Counted from the first letter of the stretch, positions 1 through 9,066 are shown. The stretch: DNA of 64,000 bases from Vicinamibacteria bacterium (GCA_022820825.1 JAJEEU010000024.1:62001-126000), one strand, 5' to 3'. Made by a program: numbers and translations. Notes: generated from the letters alone by a model not told the origin.

Positions 1-2
1 TG

Positions 3-644
3 ATCGGCGACGACATGGTCGACGACTGGGAGCAGCATCTGGACCTGATGGTCGACAGCGTGCTGATCAACAGCGGGAGAGGCTGCATCAACTGCTCGGG
101 CATCTGGGCGTCCCGCCACACGCAGGAGATTGCCGAGGCAATCGCCGCGCGGCTCGGGCCGATCGAGGCGCTGCCGCCGCAGGATCCGAAGGCCGCGATC
201 GCCGCGTTCACGGTGCCGGGCCAGGCGGGGGCGATCTCGGCGGACATCGATCGCGCGCTCGATGCTCCGGGCACTACCGACGTGACCGCTCCCTATCACG
301 CCGGCGGCCGGCTCGAGGAGCGCGAGCGGTGCGGCTACCTGCGTCCCACGGTCGTCCACTGCGCGTCGCCCGAATCGCCCGCGGCCGGCAAGGAATACAT
401 GTTCCCGTTCGTGACGGTCGTCGAGTGCCCGCAGCGCAAGATGATCTCTTCGATCGGCCAGACGCTGGTGGCGACGGCGCTCACGGACGACCCGGCGTTC
501 AAGGCCGAGCTGCTCGACGCGCGGAACATCGACCGCCTGAACATCGGGCCGATACCGACGATCAAGCTGGACTGGCTGCAGCCCCACGAGGGAAACATCG
601 TCGACTTCCTGTTCCGGCCGCGCGCGTTCCAGATGGCGTCGTGA
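3..644 (+). CDS. Aldehyde dehydrogenase-like protein, C-terminal part (5' end outside window)
   Basis: ORF open to the window edge; GRGCINCSGIWASRH resembles an ALDH catalytic Cys region; C-terminal segment resembles ALDH-type proteins. Confidence 0.55.
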   Translation: MGDDMVDDWEQHLDLMVDSVLINSGRGCINCSGIWASRHTQEIAEAIAARLGPIEALPPQDPKAAIAAFTVPGQAGAISADIDRALDAPGTTDVTAPYHAGGRLEERERCGYLRPTVVHCASPESPAAGKEYMFPFVTVVECPQRKMISSIGQTLVATALTDDPAFKAELLDARNIDRLNIGPIPTIKLDWLQPHEGNIVDFLFRPRAFQMAS

Positions 645-660
645 CGGTCCCGCCGGGCGA

Positions 661-1353
661 TTGAAGGCGGCCGCGGTGCTCGAAGTCGACAACCTGAGCA
701 AGCAGTACCCCACCGCGAGGGGGATGCTGCCGATCCTCTCCGACGTCACTTTCTCGCTCTCGCGCGGGCAGTCCGCGTCCATCGTCGGGCCGTCGGGCTG
801 CGGCAAGAGCACGCTGCTGTACGTGCTGGGCGCCATCGAGCCGCCGAGCGGCGGGCGCGTGACGCTGGACGGGCAGGACCCGTTCGAGCTGGACGAGCGC
901 GAGATCGCCCGCTTCCGCAACACCCGCGTCGGCTTCGTCTTCCAGGATCACCTGTTGCTGCCGCAGTGCACGGTGCTCGAGAACGTGCTGGTGCCGACGC
1001 TGGTGGGCGACCCCGATCCGGGCGCCGCCGACCGCGCGCTGCAGCTCATCGACCAGGTGGGACTTGCCGAGCGGGCCGAGCACCGGCCGGGGGAGTTGTC
1101 GGGCGGCGAGCGCCAGCGCGTGGCGCTGGCGCGGGCGTTGATCCGGCAGCCGCCGCTGCTGCTGTGCGACGAGCCGACGGGCAACCTGGACCGCGATTCG
1201 GCGGAGACGGTGGCGTCGCTGCTGTTCGAGCTGCACCGCAAGCAGGAGACGATCCTGGTGATCGTCACCCACAACCCCGACCTGGCGGGCCGCTGCGCCG
1301 TCCGCTACCGGCTGAGCGACCAGCGGCTGGCGCCGGCGGACCAGGCGTCCTAG
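661..1353 (+). CDS. ABC transporter ATP-binding protein (LolD/MacB-like)
   Basis: Walker A GPSGCGKST, signature LSGGERQRVALARAL, Walker B LLLCDEPTGNLD. Confidence 0.9.
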   Translation: MKAAAVLEVDNLSKQYPTARGMLPILSDVTFSLSRGQSASIVGPSGCGKSTLLYVLGAIEPPSGGRVTLDGQDPFELDEREIARFRNTRVGFVFQDHLLLPQCTVLENVLVPTLVGDPDPGAADRALQLIDQVGLAERAEHRPGELSGGERQRVALARALIRQPPLLLCDEPTGNLDRDSAETVASLLFELHRKQETILVIVTHNPDLAGRCAVRYRLSDQRLAPADQAS

Positions 1354-1405
1354 GCCAGAGCCACGCCGCGCTCGGCGGGCCATGCACCCGCCTGACCGGC
1401 TCCGG

Positions 1406-1858
1406 CTACTGCGGGCGGTTGTACATCAGCAGGCCGACGCCGGCCGCCGCCATCAGGATCCCCAGGAAGAACAGCGGGGACGGACTTTCCTTGGGCGGGT
1501 TGTAGAGCATCGCCACGAACGTGGCGACCACGGGCGCGCCGGCGAACACCAGCGGCGGCACCACGTTGGGACGGCCGCCGTTGACGAGCGCCAGGACGAT
1601 GCCCAGCGCGCCGAGGGCGCCGAGCACGCCGGCGCCGATCGTGAACGCCACGCCGCCGGGCGTGAACACGTGCCAGCTTCCGGCCCGCGCGACCATGACC
1701 CCCGGAATGGCGATGGCTACGAGCACGTAGGCCACGCCGACCATCAGGAACGCGTGCACGCCGCTACCACCCAGACCCGCCTGCCCCTTGTGCAGCGTCG
1801 GGATGTAGGTTCCCCAGCTCAAGACCGTCAACACGACGTACGGCAACCAACTGCTCAT
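1406..1858 (-). CDS. Small multi-TM membrane protein, possible DMT-like
   Basis: Hydrophobic 150-aa ORF starting MSSWLPYVVLTVLSWGTYIP; repeated TM segments. Confidence 0.6.
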   Translation of the reverse strand: MSSWLPYVVLTVLSWGTYIPTLHKGQAGLGGSGVHAFLMVGVAYVLVAIAIPGVMVARAGSWHVFTPGGVAFTIGAGVLGALGALGIVLALVNGGRPNVVPPLVFAGAPVVATFVAMLYNPPKESPSPLFFLGILMAAAGVGLLMYNRPQ

Positions 1859-1993
1859 TTGGATTTGTCCTCCGCTGTCTGAAGTGCGGGACATTCTAGC
1901 GCGTGCGGGGCAGAAGCGGTGCCGGCGGGGCAGTTGATGCGGAGCCGGCGGGTCCTGTCGCCGGGCGGTCCGGCGGTGCTCGGGCGCACCCCG

Positions 1994-2156
1994 AGGAGTC
2001 CGTGGCGAAAGCCCCGCGTCGCACCGAGACCGGCGAGGCGCCCGGCTGGCAAGGCGCGAGGAGCGAGCATATTCGAGATATGTGAGCGACGAGCAACGCA
2101 GTCCAGGCGGGATGCATCGTCGGTCGAATGCAGCGGGGCTTTCGCCACGGACTCCT
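1994..2156. mobile_element. MITE-like element with 24-bp perfect terminal inverted repeats
   Basis: AGGAGTCCGTGGCGAAAGCCCCGC at 1994-2017 and its exact reverse complement GCGGGGCTTTCGCCACGGACTCCT at 2133-2156; intergenic. Confidence 0.6.
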
Positions 2157-2369
2157 AGGCTACGTCTATCGGGTTCTGGCCGTCAGGGATAGGCCCAGTG
2201 GCATCCGGGCACGCTCCCGCCTATGGCCGTGGATTGCAGACTCACGTTTACGTCGCTGTTCCACGGGCCGACAAGGACTTTGATCCACCGCCGGTGCCGC
2301 GACCGCTAGGTCTGTGCGCGTTGCTGCGCCCTGCGCGCCGCCGGACCGCCCGGCGCCACCCGCCGGGGC

Positions 2370-2436
2370 ATTGCCGGACGACCCGATCCGGATTGTCGAG
2401 TACTGGCAGACGGACGAGGACGTTGGTGTCAACCGC
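2370..2436 (-). pseudogene. Remnant of a PIN-domain (VapC-like) toxin 5' end
   Basis: Minus-strand translation AVDTNVLVRLPVLDNPDRVVRQ parallels AVDTNVLVRLLVRDDPDQVARA of the intact VapC at 4033-4413, then diverges. Confidence 0.65.
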
Positions 2437-2467
2437 TCCCAGGGCAACCTTGAATATCTAATGAAGA

Positions 2468-3286
2468 TTGTTCAGGATTCGCAGGGGCTGCGCCGTGGCG
2501 GACGCGATTCGCGAACTTCTTGTCGTACTGCACGTCTCCACCGGGTTCGTGGGTCTGGCAGCGTTCTGGATTCCCGCCGTCGCGCGCAAAGGCGGACGCC
2601 TGCACGTTGCCGCCGGGCGCGTGTTCAGCGTGTGCGCCTACGTTGTGGCCCTGAGTGCCCTCGGCTCGGCTTCATGGGCGCTGTTGCATCCGACCAGTTG
2701 GTGGGGACGGGGACCGGTCAGCCTTGTTGATATTCCGGCTGGCGAGATCATGCTGATCGCCATCCTCGGTTTCCTCGCCCTGATTGTGCTCAACAGTGTC
2801 GAGACCGGCCTCCGCGCGATGACGACGCGCCGGCGGCCCGAGGAGTTCGCCGGGTGGCGCCTGCAGCTCGTCGGCCTGGCGCAGGCCGCCGCCAGCGTGG
2901 CGCTATTCGTATTCGGCCTCTTCCACGTTGTGCGGGGCAGTGGCCTCTTCTGGATCCCCGTGGCGCTCGGGGCTGCCGGCATCGCCGGCTATGTCCAGGA
3001 TCGCCGTTTCCTTGCCGATCCCCGCCCCACACCGATGGCGTGGTGGTACAAGCACATGGAGGGAATGATCGGGTCCGGCATCGGCTTTCACACCGCTTTT
3101 CTGGTCTTCGGTTGGCAGCGTTTGTTCGGCGAAGGACTCATTGAGGGTACGTGGTGGTTCTTGCCCTGGATTCTGCCGTCCGCCGTTGGAATCGTGGTGC
3201 TCCGTGTATGGACGCGCTTCTACATGCGGAAGTTCGGAGAGCTGCCGGAACAGGTCGCGCACGCAGGACGCGTGACATACTCTTGA
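2468..3286 (+). CDS. Multi-pass membrane protein of unknown function (DUF2306-like)
   Basis: 272-aa ORF with several hydrophobic segments; ends next to the M50 protease gene. Confidence 0.55.
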   Translation: MFRIRRGCAVADAIRELLVVLHVSTGFVGLAAFWIPAVARKGGRLHVAAGRVFSVCAYVVALSALGSASWALLHPTSWWGRGPVSLVDIPAGEIMLIAILGFLALIVLNSVETGLRAMTTRRRPEEFAGWRLQLVGLAQAAASVALFVFGLFHVVRGSGLFWIPVALGAAGIAGYVQDRRFLADPRPTPMAWWYKHMEGMIGSGIGFHTAFLVFGWQRLFGEGLIEGTWWFLPWILPSAVGIVVLRVWTRFYMRKFGELPEQVAHAGRVTYS

Positions 3287-3287
3287 A

Positions 3288-4013
3288 GTGATGTCCTATC
3301 TCGTCGTCATCCTCATCGTTGGCTTGCTCATCGTGATACATGAGCTCGGCCATCTTCTGGTCGCGAAGCTGTGCAGGATTCCGATTGCGCAGTTCTCCAT
3401 CGGCTTTGGGCCGAAGCTGCTCGGCCGGAAGTGGGGGGAGACCACCTACCTGATTTCGGCGGTCCCGATCGCGGGATACGTGTTGCCGGCGCTCGATGAG
3501 CGTGAAGCGCGCGAGCATCCGGTCTCCAACCGCATCCTGTTCGCCCTGGGAGGACCGTTCGCAAACGTCGTTGCCGCCTTCGCCGGTCTGCTTGCCCTCG
3601 GCGTCATGGAGCTTGGGTTGGGCGTGACCGAGGCGGCCGTATTCGCGACGACCGGGATCTGGACGAACGTGGGCCAGCTCGCGACCGCCCTGTCGACCCT
3701 GTTTGCTGAGCCGAGTCAACTGAGCGGAATCGTCGGTATCGTGGCGATCGGCGGCTCGCAGTTCGGTTCGACCGTTGCCGGCCTGCTGACGTTTTCCGTA
3801 TTCATCAACCTGAACCTGGCGGTGCTGAATCTTCTGCCGCTGCCACCGCTCGACGGCGGAAAAATCCTGTTCTGCCTGCTCGAGAAGATCTGTCAGCCCC
3901 TGACCCGGGTCCAGATGCCGGTCACACTCGCCGGGTGGGCCTTCGTCCTGGCGGTGATGGTCTACGCCACGATTCAGGACCTCCAGAGAATCGCCGGCGG
4001 TTTGTTCGCTTAG
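3288..4013 (+). CDS. M50 (site-2 protease/RseP-like) membrane metalloprotease, short form
   Basis: HELGH zinc motif and NLLPLPPLDGGKI second motif; no evident PDZ domain. Confidence 0.85.
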   Translation: MMSYLVVILIVGLLIVIHELGHLLVAKLCRIPIAQFSIGFGPKLLGRKWGETTYLISAVPIAGYVLPALDEREAREHPVSNRILFALGGPFANVVAAFAGLLALGVMELGLGVTEAAVFATTGIWTNVGQLATALSTLFAEPSQLSGIVGIVAIGGSQFGSTVAGLLTFSVFINLNLAVLNLLPLPPLDGGKILFCLLEKICQPLTRVQMPVTLAGWAFVLAVMVYATIQDLQRIAGGLFA

Positions 4014-4032
4014 CCTCGCGGACCTGCTGGCG

Positions 4033-4413
4033 TCACAAGCAATGGGCGCCGTCCACCCGCGACAACTTCCGGTCGAACGTACCTACCGGAAGGTGCCCCG
4101 CCTTGCGGGCTATCTCGACGACGAGGCAGTCGGAGAATCCGGTCGATCGCGTGCCGCTGAAGGCGGCGCGCGCCCTCCGGACGACGTCCTCATCCTGCAG
4201 GGTCAAACGCTCGTGGTCTATGAGCATGCCTACGACAGTTCCGATGCGGCGGCGGTGTAGGCCGTAGACGGACTGTAGGACCCAGATGGTTTCCACGAGC
4301 ACAGGTAGAGAAATCCACGCCCCGTGTTCCACGAACGCCTCGGCGCGGGCAACCTGATCGGGATCGTCGCGCACTAGCAGACGGACAAGAACGTTGGTGT
4401 CAACCGCGCGCAT
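4033..4413 (-). CDS. PIN-domain VapC-family toxin
   Basis: MRAVDTNVLVRLLVRDDPDQV N-terminus, PVLVETIWVL, TGFSDCLV; overlaps the antitoxin gene. Confidence 0.88.
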   Translation of the reverse strand: MRAVDTNVLVRLLVRDDPDQVARAEAFVEHGAWISLPVLVETIWVLQSVYGLHRRRIGTVVGMLIDHERLTLQDEDVVRRARAAFSGTRSTGFSDCLVVEIARKAGHLPVGTFDRKLSRVDGAHCL

Positions 4414-4660
4414 GACTGCGCCGCATTCTGGACCGAATGCCCTCGTCCATATCCTCGATGCTTCTACGCGCCGGTGGGGCGGTGAAGACGGCCTTGTGGA
4501 TGTCGAGCGACGAGTACTTCGTGGCCCGCCGGACGATCACGTCGTCACCCCGCTCGCACCACTCGACCGTGGCGCCGGGCGTCAGTCCCAGCTTGCGGCG
4601 AATTCGCGCGGGGATCGAGACCTGACCTTGAGAGGTGAGCTTTGATTCGATCGATTCCAT
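4400..4660 (-). CDS. AbrB/MazE-type (VapB) antitoxin
   Basis: ESKLTSQGQVSIPARIRRKLGLTPGATVEW SpoVT/AbrB motif; immediately upstream of VapC. Confidence 0.88.
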   Translation of the reverse strand: MESIESKLTSQGQVSIPARIRRKLGLTPGATVEWCERGDDVIVRRATKYSSLDIHKAVFTAPPARRSIEDMDEGIRSRMRRSHARG

Positions 4661-4730
4661 GTGCGTTCCCCGTCCACGAAGTGCTTCAACATCGTCGCAT
4701 TCATTACCGGGGTAAATCAAGTGTCAGCGC

Positions 4731-4862
4731 CTAGCGCCACTTGAAGAGCTTGAGCGCCAGGAAGAAGCTCGCGGCGCACCAGGCGGCGAGGATGAGCAGC
4801 TCCGGGCCGGTCGCGAGGATGCCGTTGCCATCGAGCATGACGCTGCTCAGTGCGTCGACCAG
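4731..4862 (-). pseudogene. Diverged copy of the last 44 codons (with stop) of the ABC permease at 6149-7201
   Basis: 132 bp aligned to 6149-6280 with 8 mismatches; begins exactly at the stop codon; translates LVDALSSVMLDGNGILATGPELLILAAWCAASFFLALKLFKWR*. Confidence 0.85.
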
Positions 4863-4928
4863 CTTCTATATTTCGTTTATGATCGAAATCTTTTGTAGAT
4901 CGCGATATTATTCGTTTGTATCTGAATT

Positions 4929-6152
4929 ATGGAGTTGCTGCGCCAGCGATACCTCGACCGTCTCCGGCAGTTGCTGGACGCCCCCGCCATCACCGCGGTG
5001 ACGGGCATCCGGCGGGCCGGAAAGAGCGTCCTGCTGCGGCAGTTCGCGGCCGCGTTGCGCGACGAGCGGCAGGTGGTCTACGTCGACAAGGAGTCGTTCG
5101 CGTTCGAGTCGCTACGGACGGCGCGCGATCTGATCGACCACGTGGCGTCCGCCACGCGACCGGGCGAGCAGCGGGTGGTGATCGTCGACGAGGTGCAGCA
5201 GATCGCCGACTGGGAACGCGCGGTCGCCTCGCTGAACGGCGAAGACCGCACCCAGGTCGTCATCTCCGGCTCCAACGCCACGCTGCTGTCGGCCGAGCTC
5301 GCGACGCTGATCGCCGGCCGCTACGTCACGCTGCAGGTCTTTCCGCTTACGTTGGCCGAGTTCGGCGACCTGTACCGGCAGCGTCCCGGCGCCGCGGCCG
5401 ACGACGCCGAGCTGTTCCGGCTCTACCTGCGCATCGGCGGTCTGCCGGGACTGCTCCACACCGACCTCAGCGATCCGGTCGTCGACCAGATGTTGGCCGA
5501 CATGGTCAGCACTATCGCCATCCGGGACGTGATCCGGCGTCACCGCATCCGCGACGTGGCCCTGTTCGAGGCGATCATGCGGTTCGCGGTCGACAGTATC
5601 GGCAGCCTGGTGTCCGCGAAGCGCATCGCCGACTTCCTGAAGAGCCAGCGCCGAAGGGCAGCGGTCGATACCGTGCTCAACTACCTCGCGCACCTGGGCG
5701 ACGCGTTCCTGCTGACGGCCGTTCCGCGCTTCGATCTGCAAGGTCGACGGCTGTTGCAGGTGAATCAGAAGCACTACCTGGGCGACATCGGCCTGCGCAA
5801 CGGGATCATCGGCTACCGCGAGAGCGACATCGGCGGCATCCTGGAGAACCTGGTCTTCCTGGAGTTGCGCCGCCGCGGCTACACGGTGACGGTCGGCGTA
5901 GCAGGATCGCGAGAGATCGACTTCGTCGCGGAACGGCGGTCCCGGCGCCTTTACGTGCAGGTTGCCTACCTGCTCGAATCGCCAGCCACGATCGAGCGTG
6001 AGCTCGCGGCCTTCGCCGCGGTTCGCGACGCCTACCCCCGCGTGCTGCTTTCCCTCGACCCGCACCAGCCCGCCGACCTTCAGGGCGTGCGGCACCAGTC
6101 CTTGACCGACTTCCTGCGCGGCGCTCCGCTCGAGGCTTCAGCGGAGGTCTAG
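4929..6152 (+). CDS. AAA ATPase with DUF4143-type C-terminus
   Basis: Walker A TGIRRAGKSVLLRQ, Walker B VVIVDEVQQI, VVISGSNA sensor; C-terminal REIDFVAERR nuclease-like segment. Confidence 0.88.
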   Translation: MELLRQRYLDRLRQLLDAPAITAVTGIRRAGKSVLLRQFAAALRDERQVVYVDKESFAFESLRTARDLIDHVASATRPGEQRVVIVDEVQQIADWERAVASLNGEDRTQVVISGSNATLLSAELATLIAGRYVTLQVFPLTLAEFGDLYRQRPGAAADDAELFRLYLRIGGLPGLLHTDLSDPVVDQMLADMVSTIAIRDVIRRHRIRDVALFEAIMRFAVDSIGSLVSAKRIADFLKSQRRRAAVDTVLNYLAHLGDAFLLTAVPRFDLQGRRLLQVNQKHYLGDIGLRNGIIGYRESDIGGILENLVFLELRRRGYTVTVGVAGSREIDFVAERRSRRLYVQVAYLLESPATIERELAAFAAVRDAYPRVLLSLDPHQPADLQGVRHQSLTDFLRGAPLEASAEV

Positions 6153-7201
6153 CGCCACTTGAAGAGCCTGAGCGCCAGGAAGAAGCTGGCGGCGCACCAG
6201 GCGGCGAGGATGAGCAGCTCCGGGCCGGTGGCGAGGAGGCCGTTCCCGTCGAGCATGACGCTGCGCAGGGCGTCGACCAGGGCGGTGAGCGGCAGCGCCT
6301 GTATGAACGGCTGGAGGGGGTCGGGGAAGTTCGACGCGGCGAAGAAGATCCCTGAGCAGATCCACATGGGCGCCATGACGACGTTCATGATGCCGGATAT
6401 GCCCTCGATGGTCTGCGCGCGGCTGGCGGTGAGCAGGCCGATGCCGCTGAACGTCATCGCGCCGAGCAGGGAGACGGTGCCGAGCGTGACCAGCGAGCCC
6501 TCGATCGGTACGCCGAACATCAGGCGGGCGAAGCCGACGAGCGCCGCCACCTCGAGTCCGAGCAGCACCAGGCGCGCCGCGACGAGGGCGGCCAGGTACT
6601 GGTAGCGCCGCATCGGCGTCGCGATCAGCCGCTTCAGCATCTTGCGGGTGCGCTGCAACACCAGCGTGAACCCGACGCCCCACATGCCGGTGCCCATGAT
6701 GTTCATTCCGAGCAGGCCGGGGATCAGCCAGTCGATGTAGCGGCTGCCGGTGGCGGTCACGGTTTCGTCGCGGCCGGTCCAGACGTCCTTGCGGCCGGCG
6801 GCGCGCTGCAGCAGGTCGTCGACGGTCTGCCGCGCCAGCCGGCTTTCCGAGCGGATCGGGTCGAAACGGTAGCGCGGGGGATCGCCGGGCACGACCACGA
6901 GGTGCGCCAGCCCGTCGCGCAGCGCGGTCTCCGTGCCGCCGGGATCGACCGGGATGATCTCGATGCTCTCGTGGGCCGCCAGGGTGTCGGCCAGCTCGGT
7001 CGCGCCGGCTCCGGGTTCTACCGCGACCGCCACTTGCGTTTCGGACGGGGTGCGGAATGCGATGCCCAGCGCGAGCGCCATGAGGAGCGGGAAGACGAAG
7101 ACCCAGAAGATCATCTCCGGCTCGCGCACCATGACGAGCAGCCGGGTGATGGTCATCTCGACGAACGGATGGCGCGGCTGCGCGGAACGGGTCTCAGTCA
7201 T
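6149..7201 (-). CDS. ABC-2 type transporter permease
   Basis: N-terminal TM plus a cluster of C-terminal TMs; paired with the ATP-binding subunit upstream. Confidence 0.85.
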   Translation of the reverse strand: MTETRSAQPRHPFVEMTITRLLVMVREPEMIFWVFVFPLLMALALGIAFRTPSETQVAVAVEPGAGATELADTLAAHESIEIIPVDPGGTETALRDGLAHLVVVPGDPPRYRFDPIRSESRLARQTVDDLLQRAAGRKDVWTGRDETVTATGSRYIDWLIPGLLGMNIMGTGMWGVGFTLVLQRTRKMLKRLIATPMRRYQYLAALVAARLVLLGLEVAALVGFARLMFGVPIEGSLVTLGTVSLLGAMTFSGIGLLTASRAQTIEGISGIMNVVMAPMWICSGIFFAASNFPDPLQPFIQALPLTALVDALRSVMLDGNGLLATGPELLILAAWCAASFFLALRLFKWR

Positions 7202-8207
7202 CGCGCAGTCGGTGTCCGGTCAGCGCCACGAAGACGTCTTCCAGCGTGGCGGTGCGTGTCGCGAGCGTCTCGATCTCCGTGCCCATCTCGGCCGCCGCCC
7301 GGGCGAGCGCCGGCAGCGTCCTGTGCAGGGCCGCGGCGGTGACGGTCCAGGCCCCGGAGGATTCGCCCGCGCGCACGGTGTCGACGTCGGGGAGCGCGGC
7401 GAGCCGTTCCTGCAGATCGGCGGACTGCGACTCCGCGCCGCCGGCGAACGCGACCTCGACGATGTGTGGCGCGCCGATGGAGAGGATCAGCTCGTCGGGG
7501 CTGCCCTCGGAAACGAGCTTTCCGTAGTCGACGATAGCGATCCGGTCGCACAGCACGTGGGCCTCATCCATGTAGTGGGTGGTCAGCAGGACGGTGCCCC
7601 CGGCGGCGCGATAGCTCTGCAGCACCGCCCACAACTGCCGCCGCGCCTGCGGATCCAGCCCGGTGGTCGGCTCGTCGAGGAAGAGCAGCTCGGGATCGCC
7701 GACCAGGGCACAGCCGACGGCAAGACGCTGCCGCTGTCCGCCCGAGAGCTTGCCGACCCAGCTCCGGCGCTTGCCGTCCAGCTCCAGCAGCTCCAGGACG
7801 GCGTCTACCGAACGGCCGCGCGGATAGAACGACCGGAAGAGCCGGAGCGTCTCGATGACGGTCAGCTTCTCGTCGAGCTGCGATTCCTGGAGGTGAATCC
7901 CGAGCCGCGCCCGGAGCGCGTCGTCTTGCTCTCCCCATGCGCACCCCAGGACCCGCACGCGGCCGGCATCCGGCGCGAGCAGCCCCTCCAGGATCTCGAT
8001 GGTCGTGGTCTTGCCGGCGCCGTTCGGACCGAGCAAGCCGAAGCACTCGCCGCAGCGCACCTCCAGGTCGAGACCGTCGACCGCCAGCACGTCGCCGTAG
8101 CGCTTGACGATGCCGGTGCAACTCAGGGCCGGCTCCGCGGGTGCGGTCGTCGGCTGCTCCGGGCGCACGGCGTCCTCGACGGGGGCAGGGGGAGTGGGTG
8201 ACAGCAT
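7194..8207 (-). CDS. ABC-2 type transporter ATP-binding protein
   Basis: GPNGAGKTTTIEIL, LSGGQRQRLAV, LLFLDEPTTGLD; overlaps the permease start. Confidence 0.92.
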   Translation of the reverse strand: MLSPTPPAPVEDAVRPEQPTTAPAEPALSCTGIVKRYGDVLAVDGLDLEVRCGECFGLLGPNGAGKTTTIEILEGLLAPDAGRVRVLGCAWGEQDDALRARLGIHLQESQLDEKLTVIETLRLFRSFYPRGRSVDAVLELLELDGKRRSWVGKLSGGQRQRLAVGCALVGDPELLFLDEPTTGLDPQARRQLWAVLQSYRAAGGTVLLTTHYMDEAHVLCDRIAIVDYGKLVSEGSPDELILSIGAPHIVEVAFAGGAESQSADLQERLAALPDVDTVRAGESSGAWTVTAAALHRTLPALARAAAEMGTEIETLATRTATLEDVFVALTGHRLRDD

Positions 8208-8334
8208 CTACCTCGCACTTGCGGGCTGGGGGTTCTCACGCGCACGCTCGTTGTGCGCAACTAGCAAGGATACATCGGAGGCTGCCCGCTCGCCGCGCAG
8301 CCGGAGATGCAGTGCCGGCCGAGGAATTGCAGGG

Positions 8335-8361
8335 CAAAAAGAAACGCCCCTTGCGGGGCGT
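8335..8361 (-). terminator. Intrinsic-terminator-like hairpin reading on the minus strand
   Basis: ACGCCCC-TTG-CGGGGCGT stem; on the minus strand followed by TTTCTTTTT. Confidence 0.5.
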
Positions 8362-8406
8362 CGGGCCAGCGATGCTCTCACTGGCGGGGTATTCCAACTC
8401 TAGAGC

Positions 8407-9066
8407 ATGGCACTATACGAGTCAACGGAAAGCGAACCGCTTCGAGCGGACCGCGTCATCGCGTATGTAGACGGCTTCAACCTCTACTTCGGACTCCGAC
8501 CCAAGGGTTGGCGGCATCTCTATCGGCTCGACGTTCACCGCTTGGCGGAGAACCTGCTGAAGCCACACCAGCGGCTTGTGCGGGTGCGCTACTTCACCGC
8601 TCGTGTCGCGTCACGGCTTGGGGACGACGGCGCACGGACGAGGCAGAGCACATATCTGGAAGCCCTTGAGTCGCTTGGGGTTGTCAACCTGCACTATGGC
8701 CATTACCTCGCCAAGACGCGGCGGTGCCGGCGCTGCGGTGCGACATGGGAGACGTTCGAGGAGAAGATGACGGATGTCAATATCGCGGTCGAACTACTCG
8801 GCGACGCTCGAGACGACGCGTTCGATACCGCGTTTCTCGTGTCCGGCGATAGCGACCTGACGAAGCCTGTGCAAGCGGTGCAGTTGCGCGATTCGACGAA
8901 GCGCGTTGTTGTGGCGTTCCCTCCCGGACGCACATCCGTGCAGCTACGCGAGGCTGCGGCGGCGGGCTTCGTGATCGGTCGCAAGAAACTCAAGGACAGC
9001 CAGTTGCCGGAACGCGTTGTCAAAAACGACGGTCACGTTCTGACCCGGCCATCGCAGTGGAGTTGA
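8407..9066 (+). CDS. NYN-domain (PIN-like) nuclease, LabA/DUF88-type, with a CxxC insert
   Basis: VIAYVDGFNLYFGL, DVNIAVELLGDA, FDTAFLVSGDSDLTKPVQ motifs; CRRCG insert. Confidence 0.85.
   Translation: MALYESTESEPLRADRVIAYVDGFNLYFGLRPKGWRHLYRLDVHRLAENLLKPHQRLVRVRYFTARVASRLGDDGARTRQSTYLEALESLGVVNLHYGHYLAKTRRCRRCGATWETFEEKMTDVNIAVELLGDARDDAFDTAFLVSGDSDLTKPVQAVQLRDSTKRVVVAFPPGRTSVQLREAAAAGFVIGRKKLKDSQLPERVVKNDGHVLTRPSQWS

Noticed and set aside
1855-2148. Minus-strand ORF MAKAPLHSTDDASRLDCVARRSHISNMLAPRALPAG as a gene
   Set aside because: It reads through the MITE-like repeat; more likely spurious translation of the element.
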